Program-made: the position numbers and the translations under genes
Assembly: GCA_045612485.1 (NCBI GenBank)
Contig: JAZKZE010000168.1
Location: 1-7,276 of the forward strand
Length of the DNA: 7,276 nucleotides
DNA from: RGIG5327 sp045612485
GTDB taxonomy: Bacteria; Verrucomicrobiota; Lentisphaeria; Victivallales; UBA1829
Direction of reading: 5' to 3'
Notes under the pieces: model-generated
What the model was told of the DNA's origin: nothing
Database searches by the model: none
The model's input: only the letters and a program-made list of their open reading frames with translations
Shown: piece after piece, positions 1 through 5,807 of the stretch
How the letters are laid out: each line of letters opens with the position of its first letter
Position numbering within the stretch: position 1 is the first letter of the stretch

Positions 1-373
1 TATGACCTGTGGAGGCAACAAGTACCTGATCGGCTCTCACATGGAGGATCTTTGCCGCTTCTTCCGCAGTTTTTACGGAATTATTGTATCCTTCCCTGCC
101 GGTACAGGCATTGGCGACACCGCTGTTTATGACCATGGCGCGGACTGTTTTGCTGGATGCGCAGATCTCCCGGCAGTAGCAGACCGGTGCGGCACAGAAG
201 AGATTGCTTGTGAATGTTCCGGCAAAGGAACAGTCTTTTTCAGAATAGAGAAGAGCCATATCGGGATTGCCGCTTTGTTTCAGCCCGGCAACAGCTCCGG
301 ATGCGAGGAATCCGGCGGGAGAGGTTACTCCGCCGTTTTCCACAAAATCAAAACTTGTGTTTGTATTCTGCAT
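1..373 (-). CDS. argJ: ArgJ, bifunctional ornithine acetyltransferase/N-acetylglutamate synthase, N-terminal part (runs off left edge)
   Basis: ArgJ moves the acetyl group from N-acetylornithine to glutamate, closing the cyclic arginine pathway in the cytoplasm; bifunctional forms also use acetyl-CoA. The reading frame starts at the ATG complementary to 371-373 and gives 124 residues with no stop before the edge. The N-terminus has the family signature GGVTSPAGFLASG (14-26), then a block reading DMALLYSEKD (38-47), APVCY (62-66), the conserved INSGVANACTG (82-92) and VLVASTG (117-123). The catalytic threonine at the alpha/beta self-cleavage site lies beyond the window, so activity and mono- versus bifunctionality cannot be judged. 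An AGGA Shine-Dalgarno sits 8 nt upstream of the ATG. It follows queF by 43 nt on the same strand with no terminator seen between, so the two may be co-transcribed. Identification is from sequence pattern; I am confident of the family. Confidence 0.9.
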   Translation of the reverse strand, partial: MQNTNTSFDFVENGGVTSPAGFLASGAVAGLKQSGNPDMALLYSEKDCSFAGTFTSNLFCAAPVCYCREICASSKTVRAMVINSGVANACTGREGYNNSVKTAEEAAKILHVRADQVLVASTGH

Positions 374-416
374 TTTATTGATCCTGTATGTTGATATATT
401 ATTGAAAAAAGTTTAC

Positions 417-902
417 TTATTCCGGTTTTTTCCCTTCGCTGGCGCGTACTTTGATGGCAATACCGCCTCTGGGCATAAAATCACCGATGACCTCCATCCA
501 GCGGGGCTTGCATGCGGCGGTAAGGTCGGAGAGGATCCGGTTGACCGCTTCTTCATGGAAGGTATTGAAATTGCGGAAGGAAAAAAGATACAGTTTGAGA
601 GCTTTGCTTTCAATGCATTTTCTGTCAGCAATATAGTTGATGGTGATGTGTCCGTAATCCGGCTGATTGGTCACAGGACACAAAGAAGAATATTCGGGGC
701 AGTCGAAAGTGATTACATAGTTACGGTTGGGGTAAGCATTGTCAAATGTTTCCAGTTTGGCTTTATCGGGAGAATCGGGATAGGAAGTGGGATTTCTGTT
801 CAGCAGGGTAAGGGTGGGGTGTTTTACTTCAGAAGCAGAAACCGTTTTTTTTGTACAGGAACAGCCTTTGCCTGTTTTTTTTCCGGTGGAAATATTTTTC
901 AT
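417..902 (-). CDS. queF: QueF, NADPH-dependent 7-cyano-7-deazaguanine reductase (preQ1 synthase), 161 aa
   Basis: QueF reduces the nitrile of preQ0 to the aminomethyl group of preQ1 with two NADPH, in the cytoplasm, as a step toward queuosine in tRNA. The protein carries the unimodular (type I, Bacillus-like) pattern: catalytic Cys75 in SSLCPVTNQPDYG with Asp82, the QueF motif ESKALKLYLFSFRN (98-111), and the FHEE segment (115-118) that contributes to substrate binding. Length fits the short class. Start: AAGGAG lies 6 nt upstream of the ATG at 902, a strong ribosome site. The first 25 or so residues are a Lys/Ser/Cys-rich tail (CSC at 14-16) that precedes the usual core; its role is unknown. 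Upstream there is no recognisable preQ1-I riboswitch. It heads a minus-strand unit followed by argJ; the pairing of the two pathways is probably incidental. Confidence 0.95.
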   Translation of the reverse strand: MKNISTGKKTGKGCSCTKKTVSASEVKHPTLTLLNRNPTSYPDSPDKAKLETFDNAYPNRNYVITFDCPEYSSLCPVTNQPDYGHITINYIADRKCIESKALKLYLFSFRNFNTFHEEAVNRILSDLTAACKPRWMEVIGDFMPRGGIAIKVRASEGKKPE

Positions 903-955
903 ATTTTTCTCCTTTTTTCCTTAAAAATCCATTGGGATCATATCTGTTTTCCATT

Positions 956-985
956 AATATAACACAGAAATGTGAATTTTGCGAA
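956..985 (-). promoter_or_regulatory. possible queF promoter
   Basis: Reading the minus strand, a TATATT -10-like hexamer (plus 956-961) stands 18 nt downstream of a poor -35 candidate TTCGCA (980-985). It would give a leader of about 45-50 nt before the queF start at 902. A short imperfect dyad, CACA-GAAA-TGTG (963-974), lies in the spacer. The -10 is acceptable and the -35 is weak, so this is tentative. Confidence 0.3.
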
Positions 986-1004
986 ACAAAATCAAAAAAA
1001 ATAC

Positions 1005-1033
1005 TTGACCAAATTGCAATTCTGTAATATATT
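1005..1033 (+). promoter_or_regulatory. sigma70-like promoter for the TIGR04073-type gene
   Basis: TTGACC (1005-1010) is followed after 17 nt by TATATT (1028-1033), in an A/T-rich stretch of the 225-nt gap between divergent queF and the gene at 1128. Transcription would start near 1040 and leave a leader of about 88 nt. I see no recognisable riboswitch in that leader, only a weak 4-bp hairpin GCTT-GTAA-AAGC. The spacing and -35 match are good; the -10 has one mismatch to consensus. Confidence 0.6.
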
Positions 1034-1127
1034 AAAGTAGTTGAGAGCTTGTAAAAGCCTTCTACAGAGGTTATATTGTTAGAAAATCAAGAAAAACGAA
1101 ATAAATAATAACTATGGAGAGAAGAAA

Positions 1128-1559
1128 ATGAATCTTCTGAAAAAAACAGTCCTGATCCTTACTCTTTTGGTAGTTGTGGGGGTTTCCGCACACGCTTATT
1201 CTGATGATTACGAACGTTACCCCGTCTGGGACAAGATCATCCGTAAGCTCGGACGCGGTATTGCCAATACAGCTTTCGGTGTTTTTGAATTTCCTCTCAA
1301 ATGGTTTGAAGTCAATCATGAAGAAGGTGGATTTGCCGCGATCACTTACGGTACTTTCCGTGCATTGGGATATTTTGTTGTCCGTGAAGTTGTCGGAGTG
1401 GTGGAGATCCTCACCTTCCCGGTTCCCCTGCCCGGCTGCTCTTACACGCCCGACAGTCCGGAATGGGGATACGCCCCCATTATCAGACCGGAGTGGGTCA
1501 TTACTCCTGCTCAGGATAAATATGGGTTTGTCTATCCGGAACTGGATACGCTGAAATAA
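1128..1559 (+). CDS. small secreted exosortase-associated protein, TIGR04073-like, 143 aa
   Basis: The protein begins with a clear signal peptide: Lys-Lys at 5-6, a hydrophobic core LILTLLVVVGV, and a probable signal peptidase I site after AHA (21-23). The mature part holds the conserved block I associate with TIGR04073: KIIRKLGRGIANTAFGVFEF (37-56), a Gly/Phe-rich segment with YGTFRALGY (74-82), then VREVVGVVEILTFPVPLP (85-102). The C-terminal 40 residues are rich in Tyr, Trp and Pro. The molecular role is not known; the family was defined by co-occurrence with exosortase/PEP-CTERM systems, and neither an exosortase nor a PEP-CTERM tail is visible here. The central hydrophobic and amphipathic segments could associate with a membrane. 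Start: GGAG (1116-1119) is 8 nt before the ATG, which gives the signal peptide directly. The gene ends 32 nt before an intrinsic terminator. Family assignment is from memory of the motif. Confidence 0.82.
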   Translation: MNLLKKTVLILTLLVVVGVSAHAYSDDYERYPVWDKIIRKLGRGIANTAFGVFEFPLKWFEVNHEEGGFAAITYGTFRALGYFVVREVVGVVEILTFPVPLPGCSYTPDSPEWGYAPIIRPEWVITPAQDKYGFVYPELDTLK

Positions 1560-1590
1560 TCATTACAGGCTGTACAGTGGAAATTTACAG

Positions 1591-1621
1591 GCGTTGTCCT
1601 TTTCCGGGACAGCGCTTTTTT
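1591..1621 (+). terminator. intrinsic terminator between the TIGR04073-like gene and the repeat-protein gene
   Basis: The arms GCGTTGTCC (1591-1599) and GGACAGCGC (1607-1615) form a 9-bp stem with a single G-U pair and a 7-nt loop. Six T residues (1616-1621) follow at once. This is a textbook Rho-independent terminator for the gene ending at 1559. It lies only 30 nt before the next start codon at 1652, so it also acts as a barrier or attenuator for that gene unless a further promoter overlaps it. Confidence 0.85.
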
Positions 1622-1651
1622 ATGGAAATCAGGATCAACGGAGAGTATTTT

Positions 1652-2104
1652 ATGAAACAGATAACCGGAAAAATTGAAAAAAATATCCTTACAGCGGTGC
1701 TTGTTCTGTTTGTTTTTGCCGCCGGAAGTACTTTGTTTGCTCAAAATAACCGTACTACCTACCGTGATGCCTCCGGTCGTTATCAGGGCAGTGCCACTGT
1801 CAATGGGAAAATGACTACTTACCGTACTTCCTCCGGTAAATACAATGGAAGTGCTGCCGTCAATGGCAACCGTACCACCTACCGTGATGCCTCCGGTCGT
1901 TATCAGGGCAGTTCCACCGTCAACGGCAGAACGACCATCTACCGTGATGCTTCCGGTCGTTATCAGGGCAGTGCCACTGTCAACGGCAACCGGACTATCT
2001 ACCGTGATGCCTCCGGTCGTTATCAGGGCAGTTCCACCGTCAACGGCAGAACGACTATCTACCGTGATGCTTCCGGCCGTTACAAAGGAAGCAGTACAAA
2101 ATAA
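1652..2104 (+). CDS. secreted 150-aa protein built of six 20-residue YRDASGRYQGS repeats
   Basis: No function is recognised. Residues 1-30 are a signal peptide: Lys-containing N-region, hydrophobic NILTAVLVLFVFAAGS, probable cleavage after LFA (28-30). The rest is six tandem 20-residue units (34-53, 54-73, 74-93, 94-113, 114-133, and a 17-residue last unit 134-150) with the core YRDASGRYQGSxTVNG. The alternation of Thr/Tyr-rich stretches with SG and NG turns suggests two short beta strands per unit, so a beta-hairpin repeat or closed beta-flower-like fold is plausible. There is no Cys, no membrane anchor and no sorting signal at the C-terminus. Start: an in-frame ATG at 1577 is rejected because the frame from there reads through the terminator at 1591-1621 and has no signal peptide; the ATG at 1652 has GGAG (1640-1643) 8 nt upstream. 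Similar short-repeat proteins occur in scattered bacteria, mostly as hypothetical proteins. It sits between two other exported-protein genes. Confidence 0.8.
   Translation: MKQITGKIEKNILTAVLVLFVFAAGSTLFAQNNRTTYRDASGRYQGSATVNGKMTTYRTSSGKYNGSAAVNGNRTTYRDASGRYQGSSTVNGRTTIYRDASGRYQGSATVNGNRTIYRDASGRYQGSSTVNGRTTIYRDASGRYKGSSTK
1751..2101 (+). repeat. 60-bp in-frame tandem repeat, six copies
   Basis: The period is exactly 60 bp (20 codons): units begin at 1751, 1811, 1871, 1931, 1991 and 2051, the last truncated at the stop. Unit 2 (1811-1870) is the most diverged. Units 3 and 5, and units 4 and 6, are more alike than neighbours: the pattern GTTCCACC versus GTGCCACT and GGCAACCG versus GGCAGAAC alternates. 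This points to a recent duplication of a 120-bp two-unit block (about 1871-1990 to 1991-2101). The period keeps the frame, so copy number can change without breaking the gene. Confidence 0.95.
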
Positions 2105-2293
2105 GAAAGATTGGAAAGCAGAAAAAGTCTTTTACTCTGCCCGGTGCTGCGACCCGTGGTCAGAATTGTGGAAACAAGGCAATTCTTCTGTAGAGTATGC
2201 GCTGGTTCTGCCTGCATGATATGTCTATAAGAGTATGATATATATTTTTTTTCTGCGGAAAATGCTGAATCTTTATAAACAGAAGGGTTTTAT
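2105..2293 (+). other. 189-nt intergenic region before the DUF4838 gene
   Basis: It holds a perfect 7-bp hairpin, AGAATTG (2162-2168) with CAATTCT (2180-2186), which lacks a T tract and so is a weak terminator candidate. Farther on come two -10-like hexamers, TATAAG (2226-2231) and TATGAT (2234-2239), in an A/T-rich run ending in T8; no convincing -35 stands at the right distance. The 919-aa gene probably has its own promoter here, but I cannot fix it. No small ORF with a good ribosome site was seen. Confidence 0.3.
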
Positions 2294-5053
2294 ATGAAAA
2301 AAAGTATTATTGTTTGTTTTATTCTTTTCTCTATTGTTTTTTCTGTTGCTGCAGGAGAAATAAGAGTCCGTACCGGCAACATGAGTCCCCATGAGCAGCT
2401 TGCCGCAAGAGAATTGAAATATTATGGAAAAAAACTGGATCCTTCCGGAAAAAAATTCTTCCTTGCAACGGCTGACAATAAAAGTGTCCCCTCCTTTATC
2501 GTTGAAAAATTGAAAAAAAGTCCTCATAAAGAAGCCTTTTACATCTATACTCTGCCTGATCAGGAGATTTTGATCGCCGGAAAAAATAAATGGGGGATGC
2601 TTTTCGGCGCGTTTGAATTTATCCGGAAGTACTGGAAAGTATATTGGATCTTTCCCGGTGAAGCAGGAGAATGTCTGCCTTCCATTACTCCTTCCGTACC
2701 GGAAAAACTGGATCTTTTTGTGGAACCGGGGATGAAACAGGCAGGAGCATGGGTCTATTCCGGAATGGAAAAGAGAAAAGTACCCTGGAAAAGAGGGGAG
2801 GCAGCCTTATGGATGCTCCGTAATAAAGTAATTCCTTCCAGCCGCGGGAATGATCCACTTGTGAATAAGGTCATTCCGCCTCCGGCAAGGGGCGGCGGGG
2901 GACATCTTACCTTTGAACAGGCTGTTCCCAATGATCCCTATTATAAAACCCATCCGGAATATTTTCCCCTTGTCAACGGAAAAAGACTGGAAGATAAGGG
3001 ACATCACGGAAAAACAAGATTTCCTGTGCAGAGGTGTGTAAGCAATCCTGAAGTAAAGAGACTGGTAAAAGAGTATATTCTTGCCTGGACTCTGAAGAAT
3101 CCCGGAGCTGTGTTCTATATGGGTGCGGCAGATAATCCCGGCGTATGGTGCAGATGTCCGGCATGTACAGAAATGGCAACCGGAAAAGACGGGAAATACA
3201 ATGCAAGTAATCTCTACCATGCGTTTTATTCGCAAATAGCCGATGAGGTTTATAAAAAGAATCCGGATGCACTTCTGTATATCTATATCTATCTGGATTA
3301 CCGGGATCTTCCCACAAAGGGAAATATCCGGTATGATGACCGTATCACCGGTCGCTACTGCGCTCACGGCAGATGTATCGCCCATACGCTTGATGATAAA
3401 AAATGTGAGATGAATCCCAGATACCATAAAGAGTATCTTGCCTGGAAAAAACTGGCAAAAAATGCGGCTCTGGGGGATTATTATTTCAATTCCAATGTGC
3501 CGTACTGCCCCCATGAATATGTATTTGCCGCCGACTTGAAAAAGTGTGCAAAGTACGGGGAAAGTGCCTACGGGACACATATAACGGATACAAGAGTATA
3601 TACCAACTGGCAGTATGTCTATTGTATGGCTGCTTTGAGCTGGACTCCTTATGTAAATACAGATGCCTTCATAGATGAACTGTATTCCGCTGCTTACGCT
3701 GCTGCGGCACTTCCTATGAAAAAATATCATGCCATACGCCGGAAACTGTGGAACAATGCCCCCGGTCATGCCTGGTACCCCGGTCCCAACCGGGGTGCCT
3801 ACTGCCTGGTACTTCCGGAAGATGAAAAGAAACTTCTTTCCCTGCTTGCCGAAGGGGAAAAACTTGCGGCGGGAGATAAAAAGATCCTTGCCCGTATTGC
3901 CATGGAGAAAGATAATCTTATCAATATCTGGGGGAAAGGAGCTGCGGCGATCCGGAAAATGAGAAGTGCACAGCGTAATGTCCCGGCTTCTCCCCGGAAA
4001 GGCAGGATCGTTATTGATGGAAAACTTACGGAAGATGACTGGCAGAAAGCGGAAGTGCTGGATTCTTTCCGGAGTGTTGTCACCAAAGACCGTCTGGCGG
4101 AGGATACTTATGTAAGAGTATTGTATGATAAAGATAACTGGTATATTTCCATTGTATGTATGAACGATAAAGGGGTGAGTCCCCTTGTGGCAAAGGCAAA
4201 AGTAAGGGATCAGGGGATCTCTCTGGATGATGCAGTGGAATTTTTTATTGCTCCGCCGGACAATGCTCCTTATTACCACTTTATGTCCAACAGTATCGGA
4301 ACCATTTATGATGCCCGCCTTATTGATAAAACTTTTGATTCGGAAATGGAATTGAAGACCTCTGTTGAAAAGGATCGCTGGACTGTTGAAGCAAGGATCC
4401 CGGTAAAACCCATGAATGTAAAAGAGATCAGGAACGGGGAATTATGGCAGATGCACTTCTGGCGCACCATCCGCAATCTTCTGCCGCCGGCAGATATGGA
4501 CAGAGGCGGTATTGACGGTGTCTGGCCCCATAAACAGCCGCAGTTCCGGTTTGTTCCCATTGGAAGAAGTGTAATAAAAAATGGTTCCTTTACAGAAAAA
4601 GACCCGAAAAAAGGTTTTGCAAAATATTGGGGCGTACGCAAGACCGGAGGAAAGAATACTGTAACGTTTCTTACCGGAAACCGTCCGGGGGCAAAGTTCA
4701 GCAAAGGGGGCTTGATCTATCAACACTTTGCTCTTCTCAATGAAGCAAGCAGAAAAAAAGGACACAGGATAGATGTGACCGTTACCGCAAAGGGAAAAGG
4801 GGAATTGCTTTTCTATCTGAATACATTTATTGATTCCAAAGATGAATTCGGAAAGCATAAACGTACTCCTGTAAAAAGACCCAAATACCGCCCCTCTGTG
4901 AAATTGACGGAAAAGGAAACACAATATAAGTTTTCCTTTGATCTTATCCCTGCGGAACAGTGCTATATTTATTTACGCAGTGATGAGGCAACTGTTTTCA
5001 ATGTAAATGCATCTGCTGCAGAAAATGATTTGAAAGAACATACCGTAAAATAA
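2294..5053 (+). CDS. large secreted DUF4838 protein with GH67-N-like and CBM9-like domains, 919 aa
   Basis: This is probably an exported protein acting on or binding polysaccharide. Residues 1-20 form a signal peptide (MKK, hydrophobic core, cleavage near VAA/GE). About 25-145 resembles the alpha-glucuronidase N-terminal fold that precedes DUF4838: EQLAARELKYYGKKL (34-48), ILIAGKNKWGMLFGAFEFI (92-110) and WIFPGEAGE (118-126). About 175-480 is DUF4838-like, with the Cys cluster WCRCPAC (285-291) after an AADNPG segment, and many Tyr/Trp residues. About 570-757 is a CBM9-like beta sandwich: IDGKLTEDDWQKA (574-586), YDKDNWYISIVC (611-622), SLDDAVEFFI (643-652), WTVEARIP (696-703), WQMHFWRTIRN (718-728). 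The last part (758-905), starting IKNGSFTE, looks like another carbohydrate-binding-type sandwich. DUF4838 has no settled substrate, so I name no reaction. Start: AAGGG (2283-2287) is 6 nt before the ATG. A terminator follows the stop directly. There is no outer-membrane or cell-wall anchor signal, so it is likely periplasmic or released. Confidence 0.88.
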   Translation: MKKSIIVCFILFSIVFSVAAGEIRVRTGNMSPHEQLAARELKYYGKKLDPSGKKFFLATADNKSVPSFIVEKLKKSPHKEAFYIYTLPDQEILIAGKNKWGMLFGAFEFIRKYWKVYWIFPGEAGECLPSITPSVPEKLDLFVEPGMKQAGAWVYSGMEKRKVPWKRGEAALWMLRNKVIPSSRGNDPLVNKVIPPPARGGGGHLTFEQAVPNDPYYKTHPEYFPLVNGKRLEDKGHHGKTRFPVQRCVSNPEVKRLVKEYILAWTLKNPGAVFYMGAADNPGVWCRCPACTEMATGKDGKYNASNLYHAFYSQIADEVYKKNPDALLYIYIYLDYRDLPTKGNIRYDDRITGRYCAHGRCIAHTLDDKKCEMNPRYHKEYLAWKKLAKNAALGDYYFNSNVPYCPHEYVFAADLKKCAKYGESAYGTHITDTRVYTNWQYVYCMAALSWTPYVNTDAFIDELYSAAYAAAALPMKKYHAIRRKLWNNAPGHAWYPGPNRGAYCLVLPEDEKKLLSLLAEGEKLAAGDKKILARIAMEKDNLINIWGKGAAAIRKMRSAQRNVPASPRKGRIVIDGKLTEDDWQKAEVLDSFRSVVTKDRLAEDTYVRVLYDKDNWYISIVCMNDKGVSPLVAKAKVRDQGISLDDAVEFFIAPPDNAPYYHFMSNSIGTIYDARLIDKTFDSEMELKTSVEKDRWTVEARIPVKPMNVKEIRNGELWQMHFWRTIRNLLPPADMDRGGIDGVWPHKQPQFRFVPIGRSVIKNGSFTEKDPKKGFAKYWGVRKTGGKNTVTFLTGNRPGAKFSKGGLIYQHFALLNEASRKKGHRIDVTVTAKGKGELLFYLNTFIDSKDEFGKHKRTPVKRPKYRPSVKLTEKETQYKFSFDLIPAEQCYIYLRSDEATVFNVNASAAENDLKEHTVK

Positions 5054-5055
5054 GC

Positions 5056-5100
5056 AAAAAGAAAACCGCTTCAGGAATTTCCTGAGCGGTTTTCTTTTTT
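5056..5100. terminator. bidirectional intrinsic terminator between converging genes
   Basis: The arms GAAAACCGCTTCAGGA (5061-5076) and TCCTGAGCGGTTTTC (5080-5094) pair fully apart from one bulged T in the left arm. Six T residues (5095-5100) follow on the plus strand. On the minus strand the stem is followed by a T5 run (complement of 5056-5060). It lies 7 nt after the stop of the DUF4838 gene and about 25 nt after the stop of the minus-strand gene at 5120, so it can end both units. Confidence 0.92.
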
Positions 5101-5119
5101 ATACACAGTACAAATTCTG

Positions 5120-5416
5120 TCAGATCCCGGCAGGGGTAAGCACTTTCACATTGGAGGAAAGACGCAAGTCTTTTACATCTTCCCGCCATTTTGCCATGTG
5201 GGGGGCTGCCAGATGAGCTTTCAGAGCTTCTTCGCTTTCCCAGGTTTCCACAAAATAAAAGTATTTCTGATGTCCTTCATCATCCACTGCAAAATTGGGT
5301 TCATACTTGATACAACCTTTTTCCGCACGTACAATGGGAACGAGTTCCTTTACGATGGGAAGAAGTTTTTCCATACAATTTTCACGGATTTCCATTTCAG
5401 CGATCACATTGACCAT
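5120..5416 (-). CDS. ABM-domain monooxygenase, YgiN-like putative quinol monooxygenase, 98 aa
   Basis: Members of the antibiotic biosynthesis monooxygenase (ABM) family are small dimeric ferredoxin-like alpha/beta proteins that oxidise quinols or other aromatics without metal or cofactor; many are uncharacterised. The fold order is visible: strand VNVIAEMEI (2-10), helix MEKLLPIVKELVPIVRAEKG (15-34), strand CIKYEPNF, strand KYFYFVETWES (51-61), helix EEALKAHLAAPHMAKW (62-77) with the typical His68 and His73, and last strand NVKVLTP. Length is the family norm. Start: a longer in-frame ATG at 5524 overlaps the upstream gene and adds a basic tail foreign to the family; AAGGAG 7 nt before the ATG at 5416 decides for the short form. 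It follows the HNH gene by 46 nt on the same strand, last in the unit. The substrate cannot be told from sequence. Confidence 0.88.
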   Translation of the reverse strand: MVNVIAEMEIRENCMEKLLPIVKELVPIVRAEKGCIKYEPNFAVDDEGHQKYFYFVETWESEEALKAHLAAPHMAKWREDVKDLRLSSNVKVLTPAGI

Positions 5417-5462
5417 TTTTTTTCTCCTTTTTTTATGGATACAGATCGTTTCATTCAAATTT

Positions 5463-5795
5463 TTACTGTTCCGGCGCGGTCTCTTCAATGGAAGAAGCCT
5501 TTTCCTGTTTCTCCATTTCCGCAAGGAGCATCTCCACCGGCGTCAGATACTTTTTGTTATTGTTGCACTCTTTACAGCAGGGAACGATATTGCCTTTTGT
5601 ACTTTTTCCGCCCCGGGAAACAGGAACCACATGATCCATACTCAATTCATCCGGAGGAAACTTTTTCCCGCAATAGTGACAGATCCCCTTATCCAGCAGG
5701 GAACGCCACCAGGAACTTTTCCGCATCGCTTTTGCCTTCTCCCGTTCCCTCCTGATATGGGCGGGATCTTTCTGTATATCGATCCAGTCAGCCAT
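5463..5795 (-). CDS. stand-alone HNH endonuclease-family protein, 110 aa
   Basis: A compact beta-beta-alpha metal (HNH) nuclease fold is evident. A zinc knuckle is formed by CHYC (39-42) and CKEC (74-77). The active-site strand is MDHVVPVSRGG (53-63) with Asp54-His55, then Asn69 in KGNIVPCC, and the third motif residue Asn78 in CNNNKK. The N-terminal 35 residues are basic and helical (REREKAKAMRKSSWWRSLL), and the C-terminus is acidic. This is the HNH_5/McrA-like type found in many small chromosomal proteins; members nick or cut DNA, and the biological role of stand-alone copies is mostly unknown. Start: the ATG at 5795 is 12 nt after the stop of the upstream decarboxylase gene and has only a modest GGGGA site, so translation may be coupled. 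There is no intron, intein, phage or restriction gene nearby to explain it. Confidence 0.88.
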   Translation of the reverse strand: MADWIDIQKDPAHIRREREKAKAMRKSSWWRSLLDKGICHYCGKKFPPDELSMDHVVPVSRGGKSTKGNIVPCCKECNNNKKYLTPVEMLLAEMEKQEKASSIEETAPEQ

Positions 5796-5807
5796 GATCT
5801 TTCCCCG

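Noticed and set aside
859..882. Terminator-like hairpin with a T8 run on the plus strand inside queF.
   Set aside because: It has only 5-6 pairs, lies antisense to queF, and the T run is just the complement of Lys codons.
903..960. preQ1 riboswitch in the queF leader.
   Set aside because: Neither the preQ1-I hairpin with its A-rich tail nor a plausible larger preQ1 fold can be read in the short leader.
1577..1651. Longer N-terminus for the 20-residue-repeat protein, starting at the ATG at 1577.
   Set aside because: It would place the strong terminator hairpin inside the coding region, lacks a good ribosome site, and would bury the signal peptide 25 residues in.
1751..2101. CRISPR-like or direct-repeat array at the 60-bp repeats.
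   Set aside because: Units are contiguous with no unique spacers, keep the reading frame and encode a clear protein repeat.
2807..4279. 490-codon open frame on the minus strand inside the DUF4838 gene.
   Set aside because: The plus-strand frame has recognisable domains over its full length; the minus frame resembles no family and is a codon-bias shadow.
5417..5524. Longer N-terminus for the ABM protein from the ATG at 5524.
   Set aside because: The extra 36 residues are basic, overlap the HNH gene, and are absent from the family; a strong ribosome site marks 5416.
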